Source: Caldifarciminota bacterium (GTDB lineage: Bacteria > Hydrothermota > Tepidihabitantia > Tepidihabitantales > Tepidihabitantaceae). Taken from it: a stretch of DNA of 6,280 nt. Positions 1 through 5,279 of this stretch are shown one piece after another. Both the position numbers and the translations under genes were made by a program. The stretch covers positions 1 through 6,280 of the forward strand of contig DSBX01000161.1 in NCBI GenBank assembly GCA_011049385.1, given 5' to 3'. The notes beneath the pieces were generated by a model. The model saw only the letters and a program-made list of their open reading frames with translations, was not told the DNA's origin and ran no database searches. Position 1 is the first letter of the stretch. Each line of letters opens with the position of its first letter.

Positions 1-44
1 CCCTGTCACGGCGAAGATCGCCAGTTCAAATCTGGTCGGGCCCG
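1..44 (+). tRNA. tRNA-Asp (anticodon GTC), 5' part outside window
   Basis: This is the 3' part of a tRNA, starting within the anticodon stem. The anticodon loop CTGTCAC (3-9) carries GTC at 5-7, preceded by the invariant T and followed by A. The T arm is a 5-bp stem GCCAG/CTGGT (20-24 and 32-36) closing the loop TTCAAAT (25-31). The acceptor strand CGGGCCC (37-43) is followed by discriminator G44, which is the usual identity base for tRNA-Asp. The genome does not encode CCA: the next bases are CTT. CCA must therefore be added by nucleotidyltransferase after 3' processing. The D arm and the 5' acceptor strand lie upstream of the window, so acceptor pairing cannot be verified. A protein-coding frame starts only 1 nt after the tRNA end. 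Confidence 0.93.
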
Positions 45-45
45 C

Positions 46-858
46 TTGCCTGGCCGTGTGCTGTTGTCTACTGTCCTGGTTGTAGCCGCGGCCAATGCTG
101 TTCCGCGGCCGGCGAACGCACCGCCCCGCCCCTGGTATGAACTCGAGCACCGGGTCCGCGAGTTGACCAGGGATATCATACTCAACGACAGCCGCGCCGT
201 GTTCCGGGCCTTCGCGACCACCTTCAAGCAGGAGACCGACTTCGCGCGATTCGACTCGGCCCTGCAGGCCTGGCACGCCGGCCGCCGGGTCGCCATCGGG
301 CGCGGCCAGGTCATTGACACGCGCGGCGTCAGCGGCCGGGCCTCATCCTGGGTCGTGTTTGCGGGCGGGGCCGACCACGACTACATCTACCAGAGTTGGG
401 TCTACGCCGCGGACACCTGGCGGCTGGCCTGGCTCTCCAACATCCTCGACCGTTCGTTCGACTACGGCAACCACGACCTTGCCGATGTCCGGGCGATGCG
501 CGCGGCCACGCTCGACTGGCTCATCACCGGCGGCGGCCTTGCCCAGGTACCGCCCGGCCACGCCCGGCCCGACACGGTGCTGGTCATTGACCCGGCCGGA
601 ACGGCGGACTGGTTGCCCGACTACCCGACCGCCGTCCGCACGCCCGAGCAGTTCCAGGCCCGGGCCGGGCTCCCGGCAACCCCCCTTGCCTTCCGCTTCG
701 TGCTGACGCGCAGTTTCGGCCCGATCGGGGTCAGCGCAGTTGACATCCAGCCCCTGGCACAGCGGCGCGGCAGGATGGCACGGCACCGCAGTATCCAGGT
801 CTTCCTGGCCCGGACCGAGGCGGGCTGGCGCTACCTGACCACCGGTTCGGTGTGGTAG
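46..858 (+). CDS. Secreted protein of unknown function, NTF2-like in appearance
   Basis: I do not recognise this 270-residue protein as a named family. Residues 1-25 look like a Sec signal peptide: a short n-region with Arg4, a hydrophobic stretch VLLSTVLVVAAA, then ANA motifs ending at 18 and 25 as possible signal peptidase I sites. The mature part has an amphipathic helix (about 31-60) and then alternating strands with the pattern YIYQSWVYAADTWRLAWL (113-130). That pattern is typical of the closing strands of NTF2/SnoaL-like or DUF3887-like folds, but the match is by eye only. A second strand-rich segment (about 211-270) ends with WRYLTTGSVW. The TTG at 46 is chosen because it keeps Arg4 ahead of the hydrophobic core. 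GTG58 and TTG64 are alternatives. No Shine-Dalgarno is visible, and the frame is open to the window edge but has no start codon in 1-45. The stop lies 1 nt before the next gene, so the two are probably co-translated. It probably acts outside the cytoplasm. Confidence 0.72.
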   Translation: MPGRVLLSTVLVVAAANAVPRPANAPPRPWYELEHRVRELTRDIILNDSRAVFRAFATTFKQETDFARFDSALQAWHAGRRVAIGRGQVIDTRGVSGRASSWVVFAGGADHDYIYQSWVYAADTWRLAWLSNILDRSFDYGNHDLADVRAMRAATLDWLITGGGLAQVPPGHARPDTVLVIDPAGTADWLPDYPTAVRTPEQFQARAGLPATPLAFRFVLTRSFGPIGVSAVDIQPLAQRRGRMARHRSIQVFLARTEAGWRYLTTGSVW

Positions 859-859
859 C

Positions 860-2794
860 GTGCTGACCCGCCTGCGCGGCCCGGCCTTCGCGCTCATCCT
901 GCTCGCCCTCTCCTGTCCTCGGGTCCTCAAGGTCGGCATCATCGAACCGCGCGCCGGCACACTTGTCCGCGGCACGACCGTCGTCCGCGCCCGGGCCTCC
1001 GGACCGAGCCCGGTCATCTCGGTGGAACTGCTCACCGGGGAACGGAGTCTCGGCGTTGCGACGAACGCGGCCGGCAACGTCTACGAGATCAGCTTCAGTT
1101 CCGCCACGCTCCTGCCCGACACCAGCGCCGAACTCGTCTGTGTCGCGCTCGACGCCGACGGCACGACCGCGCGGTCGGCCCCGGTCCGGGTCCGGGTCTT
1201 CCCCGGCACCCGCCACGAGGGCGAGCTTGCCCGGCCCGAGACCTGGACCGAGTCCGGCAATCCCCACATCGTCGAGGGCAACCTACGCGTCCGCGCCCTG
1301 CTCCGCCTCGAAGCCGGCACCGAGGTCCACTTCGTTCCCGGCGCATCCATCACCGTCGGCCTCGGAGTACCCGGCGCGCTCCAGGCTTCGGGCCGGCCCG
1401 GCCGGCCGGTCCGCTTCACCTCGCTGGCCGCCCCGCCCGCCCCCGGCGACTGGCGCGGACTGCGCTTCCACGCCGCGGCCGGGCCCGAGAGCTCCCGGCT
1501 CCGCCACTGCATCGTCGAGTACGGCACCGACCTCGTCTACTCCGACGCCGCCGGCATCAGCATCGAAACCTGCTCCCTGCGGCACGCATCCGGGTTCGGT
1601 GCCATCGCGGATTCCACCGGCTTCGCCCTCTTCGCCGACAACCACGTCACCGCCTGTGAACTGCCGGTCCGCGTCGGCCCGGCCTGGACCGACCGGCTCG
1701 CCGCCGACAACGTCTTCATCGGCAACCGGCACGACGCCGCCGGCATCATCGGCCGCGAACTGCGCGCATCGGCGACCTGGCCGCGACGGGAATGGTCCTG
1801 GTGCCTGCTCGGCCCGCTGACCGTCTCCGGCCCGTCCGCGCCGACGCTGGAGATCTCTCCCGGCTGTTCGGTCCTCTTCTCCGACTCGGCCGCCATCCGC
1901 GTCGGCATCGGCCTGCCCGGCGCACTCCGCGCCGTCGGCGAGGGACAGCCTGTAGTCCTCGCCCCGCTCGACTCCGCGGCGGGCTGGCCCGGCATCGAAC
2001 TCTGGCCCGCCGCCGACCCGCTCCGGACCGCGCTCAGCAACTGCGTCGTCACCGGCGCCGGCCGGGCCGCGAGCGCCGCCCTGCTCGTGCTCGCGCCGGC
2101 GACCGTGACCGACGTGACGATTACCGACAGCCGCGCCACCGGCGTGCGCGTCTCCGGCGCCGGCTTCAACCTCTTCGCGCGCAACACCATCACCGGCGGC
2201 GCCGGCCGCCCGCTCTCCATCGAGGCCGAATGGCTGGGCAGTATCGGCCCGGCCAACCGGTTCGACGGCAACGCCCGGGACACGGTCGAGGTTCGCCCCG
2301 GCCGGGTCGTCCGCTCCGCCTGGTGGGGCAACCTCGGCGTTCCCCACCGCGTCACCGGTCCGGTCTCGGTCGGCGGCGCGAACGCCCCGACGCTGACCAT
2401 CGACGCCGGCGCACATTTCGTCTTCGACCCCGAGGCCGGTCTCACCGTCGGCCTCGACTCGACCGGCGTCCTGCTCGCGCTCGGTGCCGGCGACTCGGTC
2501 ACCTTCACCGGCGGCGACACGGTGCGCGGCGCCTGGCAGGGCATCACTCTCGGGCGCTACGCCGGCTCATCCCGGCTCGAACGCTGTCGTCTGCTCTACG
2601 GCGGGCGCGACCACCCCGGGATTCTCCACGTCCGCGAGAGCAACCCGGTCATCACCGGCTGTGAAATCGGCTGGTCGTCGAACCACTGCGTCGTGCTCAC
2701 CTCCAGCCCGCTCGACCCCGACCAACTGGAAGAAGACAACTGGATTCACGAGCCCGCGCCGGGCTACGACGAAATCTTCGAGGAAGGACGCTGA
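860..2794 (+). CDS. Probable lipoprotein with Ig-like domain and three beta-helix-type modules
   Basis: The 644-residue product begins with a short n-region (Arg4, Arg6) and a hydrophobic core ending LALSC. Cys19 is therefore a plausible lipidation site, although the lipobox has Ala rather than Leu at -3. Residues about 24-116 resemble a bacterial Ig-like/Big domain (IIEPRAGTLVRG near the start, ALDADGTTARS near the end). The rest consists of three diverged copies of a ~182-residue module of the kind seen in right-handed parallel beta-helix proteins (about 134-315, 316-495 and 496-628). Each has a PTLTI..G..V.F strand pair, a VG(L/I)..(P/T)G(A/V)L turn, a W.G(I/L) strand and a conserved Cys in an S.L..C pattern. 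No polysaccharide-lyase catalytic motif or C-terminal sorting domain is evident. A structural or adhesive role on the cell surface or in the periplasm is inferred. The GTG start is 1 nt after the upstream stop and has only a weak GGTGTGG ahead of it, which suggests translational coupling. Confidence 0.8.
   Translation: MLTRLRGPAFALILLALSCPRVLKVGIIEPRAGTLVRGTTVVRARASGPSPVISVELLTGERSLGVATNAAGNVYEISFSSATLLPDTSAELVCVALDADGTTARSAPVRVRVFPGTRHEGELARPETWTESGNPHIVEGNLRVRALLRLEAGTEVHFVPGASITVGLGVPGALQASGRPGRPVRFTSLAAPPAPGDWRGLRFHAAAGPESSRLRHCIVEYGTDLVYSDAAGISIETCSLRHASGFGAIADSTGFALFADNHVTACELPVRVGPAWTDRLAADNVFIGNRHDAAGIIGRELRASATWPRREWSWCLLGPLTVSGPSAPTLEISPGCSVLFSDSAAIRVGIGLPGALRAVGEGQPVVLAPLDSAAGWPGIELWPAADPLRTALSNCVVTGAGRAASAALLVLAPATVTDVTITDSRATGVRVSGAGFNLFARNTITGGAGRPLSIEAEWLGSIGPANRFDGNARDTVEVRPGRVVRSAWWGNLGVPHRVTGPVSVGGANAPTLTIDAGAHFVFDPEAGLTVGLDSTGVLLALGAGDSVTFTGGDTVRGAWQGITLGRYAGSSRLERCRLLYGGRDHPGILHVRESNPVITGCEIGWSSNHCVVLTSSPLDPDQLEEDNWIHEPAPGYDEIFEEGR
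1259..2743 (+). repeat. Three tandem ~182-codon modules inside the beta-helix lipoprotein gene
   Basis: The modules span roughly 1259-1804, 1805-2344 and 2345-2743, and the last copy is shorter. Landmarks recur with a near-constant period. The VG of VGLGVPGAL, VGIGLPGAL and VGLDSTGVL falls at residues 166, 348 and 530, exactly 182 apart. The Cys of RLRHC, ALSNC and RLERC falls at 217, 395 and 576. DWRG, GWPG and AWQG follow each turn motif. The similarity is visible in protein but diluted in DNA, so this is an old internal duplication, not a recent tandem array. Confidence 0.75.
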
Positions 2795-2812
2795 GGACGG
2801 GCGGAAATGCGG

Positions 2813-4075
2813 CTAGAGCCTGCCGAGCAGTTGCTCGTAGAGCCCGAGCAGGTCGTTCTCGATGACCTGTACCTCGGCCAGCGCCATCGCTATCCGGCGC
2901 TGGTCTTCGAGCAGGCCGATGCGCGTGTTACTGCGGAGGATGCCATCGAGCTTGCCGATCTGGGCGCGCAGGTCGCCGACGATTTCGTCCACCAGCACCG
3001 CCTCTTCGGGCACGACCTCGCGCATCGCTTCGAGGAAGCGCACCGCGCTTTCCTTGTGCGCCACCATTGACCAGGCCAACCGCTCGAAGCAGACCGGGCT
3101 TTCCTCCGGCCCGCAGACCGGGCAGAAAGGCACCGTGTCCAGCCCGGTAATCAGCTCGTCATAGGCCTGCAGGCCCGTGCGCCAGCCGAAGTCGGTCCGG
3201 CCGAGTCCCAGTTCCAGCGCCTGAGTCAGCACCAGCGCCAGCACATCGTCCAGGTCGTCCCAGCCCATCCCCGGCCGGACGACGTAAGCCTCAACGATAC
3301 CGCCGGTCAGCGGTTGTTCTTCGGCGCTGTCCAGCGTGTAGCCGAAGAGCAGACCCCGCTCGCCCTCCTCCGGGTCGAACCGGGTCGCCACGCCCCAGAA
3401 ACCGGCGCGTGGCATCGGCCAGCCGCCCCGCACCAGCACCGGGTAGCCCGCCTCGAGTGCGTCCCGGACCGCGGCCAGGGCATCGCCGCCCTCTTCGAGC
3501 AGGTAGACCGGGTGCAGGTCAAGACCGGTCATCAACGCAAGGTCGTCGAGATACAGCCCGGCGGTCCCGGACGGCCACCAGGCCCGGCACTCCTCATCGG
3601 CCGCGGCGAGGGTGAACGACTCGCCGGTCAGGGCCGCCAGCCAGTCATAGTCCGCGAACAACCCCAGCGAGCGCATGATATCGGTGAGCGCGGCCGCCAG
3701 ACTGCTGGGCCGGCGCATCGCGACCGGCAGAACGCCGATGGGTCCGGGCTCGACCTCGAACGAAAGCTCCCGGCCATCGCGCAGGACGGTGATGATGACC
3801 GACTGGCCCCGGGTCGCCCGCTCCTGGGCCGTAACCACGTCCGCGTTGGTCAACACCGGCTCGCCGTTGTAGCTCAACAGCAGGTCGCCCGGCTCAAGGC
3901 CCAGCAGTTCCGCCTGCTGGTGGGGAACCGGTTTCCAGACCTCGGGCCGCGCCAGTTCCCGGTAGAAATCGCCCGGCGCGGTCGGGGCCGGCCCGCGCCC
4001 GCAGGCGACAATCGTCAGCAACAGCGCCAGGGCGGCGACCGCGGTCACCCGGCGTCCGCCCTCGCCCCGTCGCAT
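2813..4075 (-). CDS. PDZ-domain lipoprotein with possible BtrH/C39-like central domain
   Basis: The 420-residue product (numbered from ATG 4075) starts with a basic n-region and a hydrophobic core ending TIVAC, so Cys25 is the likely lipidated residue. Residues about 53-115 form a PDZ domain: LLGLEPGDLLLSYNGEPV, then VIITVLRDGRELSFEV. The middle (about 132-310) has the order DWLAALTGESF, WWPSG, an (A)..AL.AGYPVLVRGGW segment, FWGVATRFDPE and LLFGYTLD. This resembles the BtrH_N/C39-peptidase-like fold, but no clear Cys-His catalytic pair is visible and the assignment is tentative. A CPVC motif plus a third Cys (318, 321, 329) precedes a helical, probably coiled-coil C-terminus (330-420). ATG 4075 is preferred to GTG 4078 because the AGGGAGGGG site is 4 nt from the ATG but nearly touches the GTG. 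It lies 9 nt downstream of the methyltransferase stop, so it is probably co-transcribed with it. It is likely periplasmic and membrane-anchored, with a binding or scaffold role. Confidence 0.78.
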   Translation of the reverse strand: MRRGEGGRRVTAVAALALLLTIVACGRGPAPTAPGDFYRELARPEVWKPVPHQQAELLGLEPGDLLLSYNGEPVLTNADVVTAQERATRGQSVIITVLRDGRELSFEVEPGPIGVLPVAMRRPSSLAAALTDIMRSLGLFADYDWLAALTGESFTLAAADEECRAWWPSGTAGLYLDDLALMTGLDLHPVYLLEEGGDALAAVRDALEAGYPVLVRGGWPMPRAGFWGVATRFDPEEGERGLLFGYTLDSAEEQPLTGGIVEAYVVRPGMGWDDLDDVLALVLTQALELGLGRTDFGWRTGLQAYDELITGLDTVPFCPVCGPEESPVCFERLAWSMVAHKESAVRFLEAMREVVPEEAVLVDEIVGDLRAQIGKLDGILRSNTRIGLLEDQRRIAMALAEVQVIENDLLGLYEQLLGRL

Positions 4076-4076
4076 C

Positions 4077-4086
4077 ACCCCTCCCT
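4077..4086 (-). promoter_or_regulatory. Strong ribosome binding site that decides the start of the PDZ lipoprotein
   Basis: On the minus strand the sequence reads TAGGGAGGGGTGATG. The purine run begins inside the stop codon of the methyltransferase gene. GGAGG is 4 nt from ATG 4075 but only 1 nt from GTG 4078, which favours the ATG. The overlap of stop and Shine-Dalgarno suggests that ribosomes finishing the upstream gene help initiation of the next. Confidence 0.7.
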
Positions 4087-5116
4087 AACGCGGACGGGTC
4101 GCGACGACCGGCTCGCCCAGCCCGGCCGGCGCATCAATCCGGGCGGTGACGTCGGCCAGACCCTTGAGCACGTCGCGCATCTGCTCGCTGGTCAGGTCCG
4201 AGCCTCTCACCCGCGACCACATCGCGCCCGCCAGCGAAGCACACGACCACGCTACCCGGACGTTGACGAACCCGACCTCCTCCAGCGATTCCTTCAGGGT
4301 CAGGCTCGTGAAATGCTCCAGCTCGTACCAGCTCGCGCCCGAGACCCGCTCCTGGTTGCGCTCCAGGAACTGCATGCCCAGCTCCGGGTTCTGGGCCGGG
4401 TTATCGCCCAGCCGCTCGACCAGCTCACCCAGCTTGCGGAACTCGTCGCGCATCTCCGGCGTCGGCTCGAACTTCACCATATAGCTCCGCTCCCAGGCCG
4501 GCCGCCGGTGCTGGAGCACATAATGATAGCCGAGGATGTCGTCGGCGTCGGTCAGGAAGACCCGCTCGGTCAGCGGCTTCTCCAGCCGGTCATAGCTCTC
4601 GAAATGGACCCGGAGCTTCGAACCCGGCTTCAGCACCCGGAAGACCTCGCGCATCGCCTGGTACGGGTCCGGCGTCTGCTCGAAAGCCTTGACCGCGACC
4701 GCACCGTCGAAACTGCCATCTTCGAACCCGAGCTCGGTCGCGTTCATGTACTTCACGCAGACATTGGTCACCCCCAGCCGTTCGGCGTTGGCCGCGCAGG
4801 CCTTCACCCGCCGGGCCGAGGCATCTATCCCGGTCAGCCGCGAGAAAACCTTCGAAAGCCGGAGCAGGGGCCAGCCGAAGCCGGAACCGATGTCCAGCAC
4901 ATTCTCCGCCCCGAACAGGTGGGCGCCGAAATCGCAGACCTCCGCCTCCTCGCGGAAGTGCAGTTCGTCGTTCAGGTCCTGGGCTTCATCGAAAAACGGC
5001 AACCCGCCGTCGGGCGGCGTCTCGAGCCGGTTATAGGTTTGCTCGGCGCTGTTCGACTCGACCGGCTTGGTTTCGTTGACGATCCATGTCTCAAGGACGG
5101 TATATTTCTTCGCCAT
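4085..5116 (-). CDS. Class I SAM-dependent methyltransferase, substrate unknown
   Basis: This 343-residue protein has a Rossmann-type methyltransferase core like the Methyltransf_11/ubiE group. Motif I is VLDIGSGFG (73-81), the acidic residue at the end of strand 2 that would contact the SAM ribose is Asp98 (LTGIDAS), the motif II region is FDGAVAVKAFEQTPDP (136-151), and VFRVLKPGSKLRV (158-170) is the usual following strand. In motif II, AFEQ replaces the more common VLEH of small-molecule methyltransferases. The C-terminal part (about 175-343), with EHFTSLTLKESLEEVGF, is probably the substrate-binding cap. There is no signal peptide, so it is cytoplasmic. The start is ATG 5116 (MAKKYTVLETW). 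An in-frame extension to 5320 is open but would overlap the divergent gene and the promoter, and its residues look non-coding. No good Shine-Dalgarno precedes ATG 5116, which fits the promoter placement just upstream. It is the first gene of a probable two-gene unit with the PDZ lipoprotein. Confidence 0.86.
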   Translation of the reverse strand: MAKKYTVLETWIVNETKPVESNSAEQTYNRLETPPDGGLPFFDEAQDLNDELHFREEAEVCDFGAHLFGAENVLDIGSGFGWPLLRLSKVFSRLTGIDASARRVKACAANAERLGVTNVCVKYMNATELGFEDGSFDGAVAVKAFEQTPDPYQAMREVFRVLKPGSKLRVHFESYDRLEKPLTERVFLTDADDILGYHYVLQHRRPAWERSYMVKFEPTPEMRDEFRKLGELVERLGDNPAQNPELGMQFLERNQERVSGASWYELEHFTSLTLKESLEEVGFVNVRVAWSCASLAGAMWSRVRGSDLTSEQMRDVLKGLADVTARIDAPAGLGEPVVATRPR

Positions 5117-5126
5117 ATCCGAAACG

Positions 5127-5154
5127 ATGATAACCCGACTCGCAGACAAGTCAA
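5127..5154 (-). promoter_or_regulatory. Sigma70-type promoter for the methyltransferase operon
   Basis: On the minus strand a -35 box TTGACT (5154-5149, 5 of 6 matches to TTGACA) is followed after 16 nt by a -10 box TATCAT (5132-5127, 5 of 6 matches to TATAAT). Transcription would be expected to start near 5120-5121, only about 4 nt before ATG 5116. The transcript would then be almost leaderless, consistent with the missing Shine-Dalgarno. The call rests on consensus matching by eye. Confidence 0.6.
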
Positions 5155-5176
5155 CAAGCAAGAGCCGCCGCCCGGT

Positions 5177-5205
5177 TTGACACCGACCCGTCACCGAGGT
5201 ACAAC
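5177..5205 (+). promoter_or_regulatory. Sigma70-type promoter for the SPFH gene
   Basis: A perfect -35 box TTGACA (5177-5182) is followed after 17 nt by TACAAC (5200-5205, 4 of 6 matches to TATAAT). The expected start is near 5212, giving a leader of about 68 nt that contains the 5242-5261 hairpin. TATGAT at 5221-5226 is a better -10 match (5 of 6) but has no good -35 at the right distance. It could be a second start or a coincidence. Confidence 0.6.
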
Positions 5206-5241
5206 TCTGGTACAGGCAGATATGATGGTAGCACCGCAACC

Positions 5242-5261
5242 GACGGAGCCCCTGCTCCGTC
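5242..5261 (+). promoter_or_regulatory. Perfect 8-bp hairpin in the SPFH leader
   Basis: GACGGAGC (5242-5249) pairs perfectly with GCTCCGTC (5254-5261) around the 4-nt loop CCCT. The stem ends 7 nt before the Shine-Dalgarno AAGGAGGT (5269-5276). There is no U-run after it, so it is not a classical terminator for the plus strand. It could protect the 5' end of the mRNA, tune translation, bind a regulator as a DNA dyad, or insulate the divergent transcripts. No known riboswitch or leader family is recognised. Confidence 0.55.
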
Positions 5262-5268
5262 ACACCTG

Positions 5269-5276
5269 AAGGAGGT
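5269..5276 (+). promoter_or_regulatory. Consensus Shine-Dalgarno of the SPFH gene
   Basis: AAGGAGGT is a full match to the anti-Shine-Dalgarno sequence of 16S rRNA, with 3 nt (CCC) before ATG 5280. The spacing is short but workable. It fixes the start of the SPFH gene and predicts strong translation, in contrast to the methyltransferase start on the other side of the intergenic region, which lacks such a site. Confidence 0.85.
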
Positions 5277-5279
5277 CCC

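Noticed and set aside
1388..1412. GGCCGGCC-rich palindromic run, considered as a REP-like element.
   Set aside because: It is inside the beta-helix gene and encodes Gly/Arg/Pro codons in frame. It shows no second copy in a noncoding position.
1283..2547. Long minus-strand open frames opposite the beta-helix gene.
   Set aside because: Their composition (Gly, Ala, Asp, Arg and Pro, Ser rich) is that of the complement of a GC-biased gene. The plus-strand frame has periodic motifs and a signal peptide.
860..2794. Beta-helix protein as a pectate lyase or other polysaccharide-degrading enzyme.
   Set aside because: No catalytic Asp/Arg/Lys motif of those families can be recognised, and the modular structure fits a non-enzymatic surface protein at least as well.
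2824..2837. CGAGCA-GT-TGCTCG near-palindrome close to the convergent junction, considered as a terminator or operator.
   Set aside because: It lies within the last codons of the PDZ lipoprotein, has no T-run and leaves a 2-nt loop. Coding for a Leu/Glu/Gln-rich helix explains it.
3314..5269. A 651-codon open frame on the plus strand opposite the PDZ lipoprotein and methyltransferase genes.
   Set aside because: It is rich in Arg, Pro, Gln and Gly with no domain or signal, and it lies antisense to two genes with clear motifs and starts. In GC-rich DNA such long shadow frames are expected.
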